Positions 30,802 through 40,707 are shown, counted from the stretch's first letter. The stretch: DNA of 64,000 nucleotides from Candidatus Bathyarchaeota archaeon (GCA_012515445.1 JAAYYI010000040.1:23990-87989); one strand, 5' to 3'. Notes: generated from the sequence alone by a model not told the origin. Made by a program: numbers and translations.

Positions 30802-32049
30802 CTACTCTTTTTTAGTTCCCAGTAAATCACTGAAAAGCAGCAGGTAATCCCTCAACTCGCCGAGCACCAAAAAATTCTCCCTAACATGCTCTCTTCCGTT
30901 TATACCCATCCGCTTGGCTTCTTCTCTATTCTTAAGAAGATGGCATACACGCTCAGCCGCTTGCTCAACCGTATCAACTAAGTAGCCGTTGACGCCGTCG
31001 ATAATCTGCAGCGGTATGCCTCCGACTTTGCGGCCGACAACAGGCACACCCTTCCAGAGCGCTTCCGCGACGGTTAAGCCGAAGCCTTCACGCGTCGACA
31101 TCTGAAGCACCACTTGGCTTGCACGCTGCAAAGCGTTCACTTCTGTCTCTCGTACACCTTTCAAATCGGTTAGCAGATACACATCGGGGTCTTCGCCCGC
31201 ATGCCGCGCACTCTTCTCCAGATACAGCCAGCCCTCTGGGTCATCAGCCGCCATACCAGCAATCAGCAGTAACTGAACCGCGGGAAACTGCTTTTTAACT
31301 ATCCGGTAGACATCGATGGCGCCTGAGGGATCCTTCCATGGGTCGAAGCGTCCCACCTGCGTGATTATGGGTTGGTCTGCTTTTATTTCCAGCCGCTTTA
31401 GAACCTCTGCAACCTCTGAATCGCTCATATCTCGGTTTTTCTCGCTTAACGGGTTGATTGATGGCGGCCTAATCGCAAGTGTAGGTACAGCTAGGCTTGG
31501 TACGACATACTGTTTTGCTGTGAAGATTGCTGCTTGGTAGCGGCTTATGTACGGTTCAAGAAATCCCCAGACTGACAAGTTAGGTGTTGAGAGATCGACG
31601 TGGCACCTCCAGATCCATGTGTTGTTTTTGTTGGGGTAAAACTGGATTAACGCTGCTGGCTGTGCATCGTGGACCATGACGAGGTCTGTGTCTAGGATTG
31701 AGAGTTCACTGTTCATCTTGTTGTATTCGAGGTAGAGGCGTTCCTCCTCTTTGCTTAGTGGTATACTCATGCCCTGTAGGGCGTTATGGATTTTTTTTGT
31801 TACAGTAAAGAAATCAAAGCCGCCCTTAATGACTTCCCAGTGTACATCCATGTTAGCGTCGCGCATAAGCGGTACCAAACTATGCAGGATTTCCGCGACT
31901 CCTCCACCGAACGATGTAGAGTTCACGTGAGTGACGGATTTACCCTTAAGCTTCTCGCCTAACTGTCGGATCAGCTCGATATCGCCCTCCTTAACGATGC
32001 CTTCGTAGTCGCTAAGCATGATTTTTCGGTTTAACTCAACACGTAACAC
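30802..32049 (-). CDS. treT: Trehalose glycosyltransferring synthase (GT4 family)
   Basis: 415 residues from GTG at 32049 (ATG at 32019 is an alternative). TreT makes trehalose from a nucleotide-activated glucose and free glucose. The start resembles archaeal TreT (VTHVNSTSFGGGVAEILHSL ... VHWEVIKGGFDFFTVTKKIH). The GT4 C-terminal domain has TQVGRFDPWKDPSGAI near 236 and the EGFGLTVAEALWKGVPVVG E-x7-E signature near 321. It is divergent from treZ, with which it shares a control region containing a perfect palindrome. Having both TreT and the TreY/TreZ route gives two independent paths to trehalose. Confidence 0.9.
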   Translation of the reverse strand: MLRVELNRKIMLSDYEGIVKEGDIELIRQLGEKLKGKSVTHVNSTSFGGGVAEILHSLVPLMRDANMDVHWEVIKGGFDFFTVTKKIHNALQGMSIPLSKEEERLYLEYNKMNSELSILDTDLVMVHDAQPAALIQFYPNKNNTWIWRCHVDLSTPNLSVWGFLEPYISRYQAAIFTAKQYVVPSLAVPTLAIRPPSINPLSEKNRDMSDSEVAEVLKRLEIKADQPIITQVGRFDPWKDPSGAIDVYRIVKKQFPAVQLLLIAGMAADDPEGWLYLEKSARHAGEDPDVYLLTDLKGVRETEVNALQRASQVVLQMSTREGFGLTVAEALWKGVPVVGRKVGGIPLQIIDGVNGYLVDTVEQAAERVCHLLKNREEAKRMGINGREHVRENFLVLGELRDYLLLFSDLLGTKKE

Positions 32050-32146
32050 GGCTATTTACCCCTAAAACAAAAAGCAGCAGTACCCCAGATGTAGGTACAA
32101 AGTATTATTTAGTTCGCCTCCAATAATAAAGGTTGATGTTAATGCG

Positions 32147-32165
32147 GTTTTAACGGTTAAAACCC
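32147..32165. promoter_or_regulatory. Perfect palindrome in the treT/treZ divergent promoter
   Basis: GGTTTTAACGGTTAAAACC: 9-bp perfect arms around one base, placed about 90 bp before the treZ start and 100 bp from the treT start. Likely operator for a sugar-responsive regulator. Confidence 0.55.
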
Positions 32166-32236
32166 TGAACCAGACGCTTTTCTACATGCCTTAATCCGAC
32201 ATAGCCGTTAGAATCCGACAGTGGGAGGACTTTGCC

Positions 32237-34075
32237 GTGCATATCGGAGCTGATTATCAAGATGGTGCCTGTCGATTTGTAGTGTGGGCTCCATACCTCA
32301 GCCGCTTAACGCTGATTCTTCCAGCCATCGACCAGCATATATCCATGGATAAAGCAGGCGGCGGCTACTGGACTCAGACCGTTGAAGGCTTGGAATCCGA
32401 CACAGTCTACTTGTTTGAGTTGGACGGTGGAGCTGTTAAGCCTGATCCGGCGTCTCATTATCAGCCGCAGGGTGTTTTTGGGCCTTCACAAGTCATCGAA
32501 CACGACAGTTTCCGCTGGGGCGACCGTGATTGGCGGGGCTTAGCTCTCAAGGATTTGGTTTTTTACGAGTTGCATGTCGGAACCTTCAATCCTGAGGGAA
32601 CCCTAAAAGCTGTGCTGGGTCGTCTAGAGGAGCTGAAGGAGCTGGGCGTCACTGCAGTCGAGCTTATGCCGCTTACCCAGTTCTCAGGGCTGCGTAACTG
32701 GGGCTATGATGGCGTGTTCCCTTTTGCTCTCCAGAACAGCTACGGTAGACCTGACGACCTGAAAGCGCTGGTTGACAGGTGCCATCGTCTTGGTCTTGCA
32801 TTGTTTGTGGATTTTGTGTATAATCATTTGGGGCCAGAGGGTAACTGCTTGAACGATTATGGGCCCTACTTTCCGAGTTCAAACATGGGGCTGTGGGGAG
32901 CCAACATAAACCTCGACGCAGCCGACAATGAAGGCGTCAGAAACTACTTTTTGGAGAACACGATTCACTGGCTAAGCCACTATCACATCGACGGCATAAG
33001 GCTCGATGCTGTTCTCTCGATGCGTGACAGTAGCCCAAAGCATTTTCTGCTGGATTTAAACGAGCATGTGCAGGCCTTCAAAGAGGCCGCTGGCAGAAGA
33101 ATCCATTTAATCGCCGAAAGCGGCTATAATGTTCCGCTTGTGCTTGGACCCGTTGAGATGGGAGGCTGCAAATTCGACGCGCAGTGGCTAGACGACTATC
33201 AGCATGCACTTTTCGCGCTAATAACCGGTGAAAGGGAAGGATACTACCGAGACTACGGCGGCATCAACGACTTAGTCGAAGCCATAACCGAAGGCTACGT
33301 GTACGTAGGCGACCAGCAGGACTTCAGGCGAAGACCAAAAGAAGAGTCCTATCCTTGGATACCTACCAGCAGACTCGTTGTATTCGCCCAGAACCATGAC
33401 CAAGTCGGAAACCGCCTAGTAGGCGACCGCTTAACAACAATATCCGGTTTAGAAGCAGCTAAGCTCGCCGCTGGCTTAGTCATCCTGTCGCCTTATCTGC
33501 CGCTGCTTTTCATGGGTGAAGAGTACGGTGAAACGGCACCCTTTCAGTTCTTCACTGACTACAAAAGCAGAGACCTAATCGAGGCTGTACGGGTGGGGCG
33601 TCGGAAAGAGTTTGATAGCTTTCACTGGGATGGTGAGATGCCTGATCCGCAGAGCGTCGAAACCTTTGAGCGGTCCAAGCTGCGCTGGGAGCAACGCTAC
33701 GGTGGGCAAGGCCAAAAGATGGTGCTCTATTACCGTGCGCTTCTTGAGTTAAGGTGTCGGCACCCGATTTTCCACTCAGATACGGATCGGCACATAAAGC
33801 ATGCTGCGCCTGAGGGAAAGGTTCTCTTTATCCATAAACAGCAGGGCGAAACTGAAGCAGAAATAGTGGCCAACTTATCCAAAGAGCCAGCGAGGATTAG
33901 TTTCCAATTTGGAGAGGACACCTACGTTAAAGTCCTCGACTCCGTAGACAGAGCCTACGCAGGTACCGGCGTATCTTTACCTACTTCAGTCGTCACAGGT
34001 GACGAGCACCAGATCGGCGGCTTCAACTTCGCCGTCTACTTCAAAGAAGACAAGGATGGTAACCCCATTGGCTGA
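32237..34075 (+). CDS. treZ: Malto-oligosyltrehalose trehalohydrolase
   Basis: 612 residues from GTG at 32237 after GGGAGGAC. It hydrolyses maltooligosyl-trehalose to release trehalose. N-terminal CBM48-like domain (GADYQDGACRFVVWAPYLSR), then a GH13 barrel: VYNHLGPEGN near 193, the nucleophile in GIRLDAVLSM near 253, the acid/base in LIAESGYN near 290, and the transition-state Asp in AQNHDQVGNRLVGDRL near 386. The C-terminal beta domain follows. The stop overlaps the next start by 20 bp. First gene of a four-gene operon that converts alpha-glucan to trehalose. Confidence 0.95.
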   Translation: MHIGADYQDGACRFVVWAPYLSRLTLILPAIDQHISMDKAGGGYWTQTVEGLESDTVYLFELDGGAVKPDPASHYQPQGVFGPSQVIEHDSFRWGDRDWRGLALKDLVFYELHVGTFNPEGTLKAVLGRLEELKELGVTAVELMPLTQFSGLRNWGYDGVFPFALQNSYGRPDDLKALVDRCHRLGLALFVDFVYNHLGPEGNCLNDYGPYFPSSNMGLWGANINLDAADNEGVRNYFLENTIHWLSHYHIDGIRLDAVLSMRDSSPKHFLLDLNEHVQAFKEAAGRRIHLIAESGYNVPLVLGPVEMGGCKFDAQWLDDYQHALFALITGEREGYYRDYGGINDLVEAITEGYVYVGDQQDFRRRPKEESYPWIPTSRLVVFAQNHDQVGNRLVGDRLTTISGLEAAKLAAGLVILSPYLPLLFMGEEYGETAPFQFFTDYKSRDLIEAVRVGRRKEFDSFHWDGEMPDPQSVETFERSKLRWEQRYGGQGQKMVLYYRALLELRCRHPIFHSDTDRHIKHAAPEGKVLFIHKQQGETEAEIVANLSKEPARISFQFGEDTYVKVLDSVDRAYAGTGVSLPTSVVTGDEHQIGGFNFAVYFKEDKDGNPIG

Positions 34076-36503
34076 GCACTGCATCTGCATCCACGGCCAC
34101 TTCTACCAGCCGCCCCGCGAGAATCCCTGGCTTGAAGAAGTCGAATTCCAGGAATCCGCAAAGCCCTACCATGACTGGAACGAGCGCGTCACCGCCGAAT
34201 GCTACGCACCCAACGCCGTATCACGCGTGATGGATCCAGAGTGGCGCATTATTGGCTTAATCAACAATTATAGCCGCATTAGCTTCAACTTCGGCCCAAC
34301 ACTTCTGTACTGGCTGGACCGGCATCGCCCCGAAGTGTACCGCTCTATCCTCGACGCTGACAGGGAAAGCATGAACAACTACTCAGGCCACGGCTCCGCC
34401 ATCGCGCAGGTCTATAACCACATGATTATGCCGCTTGCTAACCGCCGGGATAAGGAGACGCAGGTGAAGTGGGCTATCCGCGACTTCGAGGTGCGATTCG
34501 GCAGGTTCCCGGAGGGTATGTGGCTGCCTGAAACGGCGGTGGATGTGGAGTCGCTGGAGGTGCTAGCGGAGAACGGAATCAAATTCACAGTTCTTTCTCC
34601 TCATCAAGCCTCCAAAGTCCGGCGGTTAGATCAGCAGCAGTGGATTGACGTGTCAGGGAGCAGAATAGACCCCCGTTACCCGTATCTTTGCAGGTTGCCT
34701 TCTGGGCGCAGCATCAGTTTGTTCTTTTTTGACAAGCGCACTGCCAGCGACATCGCGTTTGGAAACCTTTTGTCTAATGGGGAGGCGTTTGCGAAGCGGC
34801 TGGTTGAAGCTCTCAACAGCAACAGTGACACAGCCATGATTGAGAGTGTGGCAAGCGACGGTGAACTCTACGGTCACCATCACCCACACGGCGACATGAC
34901 GCTGGCTTACTGCATCTACCATATAGTCGCCAACGAATCAGTCAAGCTAACTAACTACGGCGAGTTTCTGGAGAAGCATGCACCTGAGAGTGAAGTTGAG
35001 ATTGTTGAGAATACTTCATGGAGCTGCATCCATGGGGTGGAGCGTTGGCGAAGCGACTGCGGAGACAACATGGGGCACGCAGGCTGGAAGCAGGAGTGGC
35101 GTAAACCGCTTCGGGAGGCGATGGATTGGTTAAGGGACAAAGTGGTGCCTAAGTTTGAGCAGGAAGCAGCTAATTACCTAAATGACCCTTGGCAGGCACG
35201 CAACCACTACATAGACCTGATTTTGGATCGCGCAGGCGAGCACGTCGAAAGCTTCCTCTCCCAGCATGCTAAATACCCACTGTCGATAGAGGAAAAGCGG
35301 CGAGTCATAAAACTCCTTGAGATGCAGCGGCATGCGATGCTGATGTATACGAGTTGCGGCTGGTTCTTTGACGAAATAAGCGGAATAGAAACCATCCAGG
35401 TCATGATGTACGCTGCGAGAGTGATGCAGCTAGCAAAGGAACTGTTCGGCGTAAACCTCGAGGGACAATACCTCAGCATACTTGAAACTGCGCCAAGTAA
35501 TATCCCAGAATTCAAGAACGGGGCAAGAGTTTATGCTCTCTTCGTCAAGCCCTCAGTCGTTGACTTCGCCAAGATTGGCGCACAAAACACAATAAGAGAA
35601 CTTTTTTCTGAAGGTATAAAAAGTAAATCCGTGCCATCACAGTTTCCTAACTGCTCATTTAAAACGGCGCCTGAAGTGACTGAGAGGTACGATGACGGGA
35701 AAATCCGTTTAATTGTCAATCGCGCCGTGATTAGCTCTCAAACGACGCTTGATGAGGAGACCTTTAGCTGCGCGGCGATCTGGCTTGGAGACCATAACGT
35801 CACCTGCGGTGCCAGAAGTAACATGCGAAAAAAAGCGTTCAACGCAATGCGTGATAAGCTTGTAGACTGCTTTAACAAGGGACAGATAAACGAGATAATC
35901 GTGTGGCTGTCAAAGTATTTTGGGCAAAACAGCTACTCCCTCAAGGACGTCTTCCGAGATGACCAACGCTATATCCTTGAATACATAGTTGCAGACGGCC
36001 AGAAGAAGGCAAAGGATCTCTATGACATAATCTACCATGACAACTCCGCTATGCTGCGGTTCATGAAGGAAAACCGGATACCCTCACCGCGGCCGCTGCT
36101 TTCAGCTGCAGAGATAGTGCTAAACACGGAAATCGGGCAACTGCTTGAATCTGACAAAACTGACTTGGAGCAGCTACGCCGGTTGCTTAATGAAATGCGA
36201 CATCTGGCGGTGACGCTTGATTCAGTAACGCTGGGGTTTCAAGCTAGCCAAAAAATCGCCGCTGAACTTACTTTTCTAGCCGCAGCGCCAAGTAACATTG
36301 AAGCGCTGAAAACCGCTGTAGCGTTGATACGCATAGTAAAAGAGTTGCCTATCGAACTCAACCTGTGGGAATCACAGAATATCGCTTTCAAAATGTCCCG
36401 CAACCAGTACCAAACATACAAGCAGAGCACAGACGAAACCTCAGCGGCATGGGTAGACGCTTTTCAGCAGTTATGTGACCTAATCGGTATAAGGTTGGAG
36501 TAA
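34056..36503 (+). CDS. GH57-family glycoside hydrolase with DUF3536
   Basis: 815 residues from ATG at 34056. The N-terminal half is a GH57 barrel: CICIHGHFYQPPRENPW, EGMWLPETAVDVESL near 155 and ASDGELYGHHHPHGDM near 267. The C-terminal half matches DUF3536 (long helical region, NTSWSCIHGVERWRSDCG at the junction and KEPVV-like helices). GH57 enzymes cut or rearrange alpha-1,4/1,6-glucans. Lying between treZ and treY, it is likely to act on glycogen or maltodextrin that feeds the trehalose route. The exact reaction (amylase, branching or debranching) cannot be told. It overlaps treZ by 20 bp and ends 2 bp before treY. Confidence 0.9.
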   Translation: MVTPLAEHCICIHGHFYQPPRENPWLEEVEFQESAKPYHDWNERVTAECYAPNAVSRVMDPEWRIIGLINNYSRISFNFGPTLLYWLDRHRPEVYRSILDADRESMNNYSGHGSAIAQVYNHMIMPLANRRDKETQVKWAIRDFEVRFGRFPEGMWLPETAVDVESLEVLAENGIKFTVLSPHQASKVRRLDQQQWIDVSGSRIDPRYPYLCRLPSGRSISLFFFDKRTASDIAFGNLLSNGEAFAKRLVEALNSNSDTAMIESVASDGELYGHHHPHGDMTLAYCIYHIVANESVKLTNYGEFLEKHAPESEVEIVENTSWSCIHGVERWRSDCGDNMGHAGWKQEWRKPLREAMDWLRDKVVPKFEQEAANYLNDPWQARNHYIDLILDRAGEHVESFLSQHAKYPLSIEEKRRVIKLLEMQRHAMLMYTSCGWFFDEISGIETIQVMMYAARVMQLAKELFGVNLEGQYLSILETAPSNIPEFKNGARVYALFVKPSVVDFAKIGAQNTIRELFSEGIKSKSVPSQFPNCSFKTAPEVTERYDDGKIRLIVNRAVISSQTTLDEETFSCAAIWLGDHNVTCGARSNMRKKAFNAMRDKLVDCFNKGQINEIIVWLSKYFGQNSYSLKDVFRDDQRYILEYIVADGQKKAKDLYDIIYHDNSAMLRFMKENRIPSPRPLLSAAEIVLNTEIGQLLESDKTDLEQLRRLLNEMRHLAVTLDSVTLGFQASQKIAAELTFLAAAPSNIEALKTAVALIRIVKELPIELNLWESQNIAFKMSRNQYQTYKQSTDETSAAWVDAFQQLCDLIGIRLE

Positions 36504-36505
36504 CC

Positions 36506-39109
36506 TTGAATGTGCCAACAGCTACTTATCGAGTTCAATTCAACAGGGATTTCACATTCAGCCACCTCAGAGAGATTTTGCCGTATCTGAGCCAACTCGG
36601 TATATCCCACATCTACGCTTCGCCAATCTTCCAAGCTAAGAGTGGCAGCATGCACGGCTACGACGTAACCGACCCCACAGCAATCAGCCTGGAACTGGGC
36701 GGCAGGGCAGGCTTTGAGGCAGTAAGGCGGGAGGCTTCAGCTTTAGGGTTAGGCTGGATACAGGACATAGTACCAAATCATGTCTCGTATTCGTTGGAGA
36801 ACTCCCGGCTAGCCGACGTCATGGCTAAAGGTACGGGGTCAATGTATGCGAACTATTTTGATGTAGACTGGAACTATCCCGCCGAGAAGATCATGGGGAA
36901 GCTTTTCTTGCCCTTTCTACTCAGATTATATCGCCGATGCTTACACGACGGTGAAATAACTCTTGTGCATGATGGCGGCTTCAAAATCAGGTATGGCGCG
37001 CTTACGCTGCCCGTGAACGCTTCGACTCAGCAGCATCTTCAATTAAATGGCTTGGTAGAGGAAACACTTGAAAAGTACAACAGCAACAAGCCGCTTCTTA
37101 ATTCACTGATACTCCGTCAGTACTACAGGTTAGGTTACTGGAAAACCGCGCTCAAACACATCAACTACCGCCGCTTCTTTGACATAACCGACCTGATAGG
37201 CGTCCGTATTGAATACCCTCAAGCGTTTGAGGTGCTTCACGGCTTAATTTTTAAGTTGGGGGCAAATGGCAGTTTTTCTGGGCTGCGGGTGGACCATATC
37301 GATGGTCTATATGAACCACAGAATTACCTTCGACAACTCAGAGAGCGATGCCCAAACAGCTATTTAGTGGTGGAGAAAATCCTCACTGGAACTGAACAGC
37401 TATCTGACAACTGGCCGGTTGAAGGCACCACCGGATACGACTTCATAAACTACCTAAACAAGCTATTCGTTAAATCCGCTTCTGAGCAACAACTCGACAA
37501 TGTTTACAGAGACTTCACTGGCTGCAACCAAGCCTTCGGGGAGTTGCTCTACGAAGCAAAGAAGACGGTTGTTGAAGCCTCGTTTATGGGTGATATCTTT
37601 AACCTTGCAAGGTTATTTCACAGGGCGCTTGGCAGGCTGGGCTATGAGGCTTCGCTTGGGCGGCGAGGCTTCGTCGAGGCTGTTGTGGCGCTGCTGGCTA
37701 GCTTCCCCGTCTACCGCACTTACATCGGCGAGCAGAAGGGCACTGCCGTATTCAGGGAGGCGCTACGGCTAGCTGAGGAACGTAACTCCCAGTTAGCGGC
37801 TGTCTTCAAATCATTTGAAAAGCTACTGAATGAAGCCGAAAATTCGCCAGAGGCATTGGATGCCATTATGCGTTTCCAGCAATTCACCGGAGCTGTTATG
37901 GCGAAGGGATTCGAGGATACAGCGCTCTACAGGTACCCGCGGCTGCTATCGCTGAATGAAGTTGGCTCTAACCCTGATCAATTTGGTATTTCAGTGGCGT
38001 CTTTTCATGAATTTAACTGCTTAAGGCAGCAGAGGTGGCCTCTGACGATGAATGCAACTAGCAGCCATGATACCAAGCGGGGCGAAGATGTGCGGGCGAG
38101 GCTAAACGTGCTAAGTGAGCTAGCCGAAGAGTTCCAGATGCGCCTTGCAGATTGGAGAAGGATTAACGCCGCAAGCAAGAGGAAACTTAACGGTGCTTCT
38201 GCACCCGACTGCTGCGAGGAGTACTACCTCTACCAGACGCTTCTGGGTGCTTACCCGTTTGAGGCAAACGAAGGTTTTGCTGAGCGTGTCAAGCTGCACC
38301 TGGTTAAGGCGCTTCGGGAAGCAAAAGTACACACGAACTGGCTAGCGCCCAACCTGCGATATGAAGATGCAGTAACAGTTTTCATTCAAGAAATCCTATC
38401 CAGCCATGACTTCATGGATGCATTTCTGCCTTTCCAGCAGACCGTCGCCTACTATGGCTGCATAAACTCGTTAGCCCAGACCCTACTAAAAGCCACCTGC
38501 CCCGGCATCCCCGACTTCTATCAGGGCACTGAACTCTGGGACCTAAACCTCGTTGACCCCGACAACCGCAGACCAGTTGACTACAAGCTTCGGAAAAAAC
38601 TGCTAGCCGAAATAACCCAGCTGCCGCCCGCTAAAGCCCCTGAGTTGCTAAATACCCTTGCGACTGGACAGGCCAAACTATTTGTTACCTACAGGTCGCT
38701 CCAGCTCCGCCTCCACCGTAAGCAACTCTACGAGCAAGGCGCTTATTTGCCGCTAGCCGCTGAAGGCTCCTGCGTCGAAAATGCAGTTGCATTTTTAAGG
38801 AAAAAAGGCGCTGAATTCGCCCTTACGGTTGCGCCAAGGTTTCCGGTGTCGCTGCTTCATATAGGGGGAGGGGGGTACTTGGCAAAGCAACAGGGAGGGC
38901 GAGGTGCTTCTGAGGAGGGTAGTAGTCGCCAGCTTAAGTGGAATCCGGATTGGTTAGATACCTGTATCCTTTTGCCTGAAGATGCACCGCCCGATTGGCG
39001 TGATGTCTTCACAGGCAGAGAACTTCATGCCACTTCTACTAAGTTGCCCCTGGGCGAAGTTTTAGGCAGCTTCCCGGTTGCATTACTGGAGGGTGAAGGA
39101 CACGGCTAG
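36506..39109 (+). CDS. treY: Malto-oligosyltrehalose synthase, with repeat-encoded insertion
   Basis: 867 residues from TTG at 36506. Isomerises the reducing end of maltodextrin into an alpha,alpha-1,1 linkage. GH13_26 landmarks: ATYRVQFNRDFTF, IQDIVPNHVSYS near 88, FSGLRVDHIDGLYEP near 260 (nucleophile Asp), YLVVEKIL near 287, TSSHDTKRGEDVRARL near 520, CPGIPDFYQGTELWDLNLVD near 665. Near residues 784-808 the sequence HIGGGGYLAKQQGGRGASEE is encoded by an inverted R1 repeat and looks like an insertion in the C-terminal beta domain. Overlaps malQ by 32 bp. Confidence 0.95.
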   Translation: MNVPTATYRVQFNRDFTFSHLREILPYLSQLGISHIYASPIFQAKSGSMHGYDVTDPTAISLELGGRAGFEAVRREASALGLGWIQDIVPNHVSYSLENSRLADVMAKGTGSMYANYFDVDWNYPAEKIMGKLFLPFLLRLYRRCLHDGEITLVHDGGFKIRYGALTLPVNASTQQHLQLNGLVEETLEKYNSNKPLLNSLILRQYYRLGYWKTALKHINYRRFFDITDLIGVRIEYPQAFEVLHGLIFKLGANGSFSGLRVDHIDGLYEPQNYLRQLRERCPNSYLVVEKILTGTEQLSDNWPVEGTTGYDFINYLNKLFVKSASEQQLDNVYRDFTGCNQAFGELLYEAKKTVVEASFMGDIFNLARLFHRALGRLGYEASLGRRGFVEAVVALLASFPVYRTYIGEQKGTAVFREALRLAEERNSQLAAVFKSFEKLLNEAENSPEALDAIMRFQQFTGAVMAKGFEDTALYRYPRLLSLNEVGSNPDQFGISVASFHEFNCLRQQRWPLTMNATSSHDTKRGEDVRARLNVLSELAEEFQMRLADWRRINAASKRKLNGASAPDCCEEYYLYQTLLGAYPFEANEGFAERVKLHLVKALREAKVHTNWLAPNLRYEDAVTVFIQEILSSHDFMDAFLPFQQTVAYYGCINSLAQTLLKATCPGIPDFYQGTELWDLNLVDPDNRRPVDYKLRKKLLAEITQLPPAKAPELLNTLATGQAKLFVTYRSLQLRLHRKQLYEQGAYLPLAAEGSCVENAVAFLRKKGAEFALTVAPRFPVSLLHIGGGGYLAKQQGGRGASEEGSSRQLKWNPDWLDTCILLPEDAPPDWRDVFTGRELHATSTKLPLGEVLGSFPVALLEGEGHG
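38855..38926 (-). repeat. Dispersed repeat R1 inside the treY coding sequence
   Basis: The minus strand reads CTCCTCAGAAGCACCTCGCC, then TTGCTTTGCCAAGTACCCCC, then CTCCCCCTATATGAAGC. CCTCAGAAGCACCTC is identical to 15 bp at 4555-4569, and the second part matches the first unit at 21256. The frame of treY is kept throughout. Confidence 0.65.
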
Positions 39110-40598
39110 CCTCAAACGTGCCTCAGGCATATTGCTGCATGTATCGTCTCTACCATCGGCTTATGGCATCGGCGATTTGGGACCCGAAAGCTACCGCTTC
39201 GCTAAACTGCTCGCAGACATGAGACAGCGTTACTGGAGCATACTACCGCTCACGCCGACACGCACATCGGATGGCAACTCGCCGTACCTTACGAGCTCTG
39301 CCTTTGCCGGCAACCCACTGCTGATTAGCCCGGAACTGCTAGTCGAAAACGGATTCCTGCACAAATTACCCGCTAAAGAGGGTCAGGAGTGCGCTAGCCG
39401 AGTTGATTATCAAGAAGCAACCCTGCAGAAAGAAGCTATCCTAAAACAGGCGTTCGCCACTTTCAAAGAAACCGCCATACAACAAGCGGAATTCGAAGCG
39501 TTCTGCATCCAAAACACCGCATGGCTAGACGACTATGCACTGTACGTTGCACTCAGGCAGAAAACCGGCAAACCGTGGTACATGTGGTTGCCATCAATTC
39601 GCAAACGCGATCCCCAAGCCCTCGCTCAAAAGCAGCGCCAGCTAGTCAAGGAAATCGAACAAGAAAAATTCAAGCAGTACCTGTTTTTCAGCCAATGGAG
39701 CAGACTTAAACGTCACTGCAATAACCTCGGCGTCAAAATAATCGGCGATATGCCCTTCTATGTTGCCCACGACAGCGCCGACGTTTGGGTACACCCTGAA
39801 ATTTTTAGCCTGCATGCTAACGGTCAGCGCCGATACGTCGGGGGGGTTCCGCCGGATTATTTCAGCGCAACAGGGCAACTGTGGGGCAACCCAACCTACA
39901 ACTGGCAGCGGCACCAAGAAACAGACTTCAAATGGTGGATAGAGCGCATACGCCACAGCCTGCTGCTCTGTGATCTTCTGCGGCTAGACCATTTCCGGGG
40001 CTTCATCGCTTACTGGCAAGTTGATGCTAGAGCCAAAACTGCTCTGCATGGAAAATGGGTGCAGGCGCCCTCAGACTCCTTTTTTGCCGCATTGAAGCGG
40101 GCTTTTCCTTCGATGCCGCTAATCGCAGAGGATCTTGGCTACATCGATCAGCCAGTAAAAGACGCCATAAAAGCGCTGAAAATCCCCTGTATGCGCGTCG
40201 TCATATTTGGCTTCGACGGCTCTAAAGATAATCCGCATACTCCAAGCAACTATATCGCGAACTCGGTTGCTTACACTGGAACACATGACACCAACACTGC
40301 ACAGGGCTGGTTTACCACAGAAGCATCCGCAAAAGAGAAAGTTAACCTGTATCGCATAATAGGCAAAAAAGCAGATGCTCCAGAAATCAGTTTCGAGGTT
40401 GTTAAACTTGCGTTGTCCTCCGTCTCTGACCTCTGCATTATTCCGCTGCAGGACATATTGGGTTTAGGTGCTGAGGCAAGGATGAACAATCCGAGTCAAT
40501 CGGCTGGGAACTGGGTTTGGCGGGTCACTAAGAAGCAGCTGTCCAGCCCCAAGCTATCAGAGCTTGGTGAGTTGACGGCTAATTATATGCGCTGCTAA
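39078..40598 (+). CDS. malQ: 4-alpha-glucanotransferase (amylomaltase)
   Basis: 506 residues from ATG at 39078; the GTG at 39093, in GGAGGGTGA, is an alternative since homologues begin at KRASGILLHVSSLPS. GH77 enzyme that transfers glucan segments between maltodextrins. Signature elements: IGDLGPESYRFA, TPTRTSDGNSPYLTSSAFAG, IGDMPFYVAHDSADVW near 222, LLRLDHFRGFIAYW near 300 (nucleophile Asp), LIAEDLGYI near 348 (acid/base) and TGTHDTNTAQGW near 400. It ends the tre operon and would lengthen short dextrins that TreY cannot use. Confidence 0.95.
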   Translation: MHYWRVKDTASLKRASGILLHVSSLPSAYGIGDLGPESYRFAKLLADMRQRYWSILPLTPTRTSDGNSPYLTSSAFAGNPLLISPELLVENGFLHKLPAKEGQECASRVDYQEATLQKEAILKQAFATFKETAIQQAEFEAFCIQNTAWLDDYALYVALRQKTGKPWYMWLPSIRKRDPQALAQKQRQLVKEIEQEKFKQYLFFSQWSRLKRHCNNLGVKIIGDMPFYVAHDSADVWVHPEIFSLHANGQRRYVGGVPPDYFSATGQLWGNPTYNWQRHQETDFKWWIERIRHSLLLCDLLRLDHFRGFIAYWQVDARAKTALHGKWVQAPSDSFFAALKRAFPSMPLIAEDLGYIDQPVKDAIKALKIPCMRVVIFGFDGSKDNPHTPSNYIANSVAYTGTHDTNTAQGWFTTEASAKEKVNLYRIIGKKADAPEISFEVVKLALSSVSDLCIIPLQDILGLGAEARMNNPSQSAGNWVWRVTKKQLSSPKLSELGELTANYMRC

Positions 40599-40707
40599 GT
40601 TACAGGAAAATGTGCTATATAGCGCTCACATGCTAAACAATGGCTTTACGTGAAATTTGAAAATGTGAAAAATCCTCATCACAGCAATAGTCATAGTATT
40701 AATCGCA

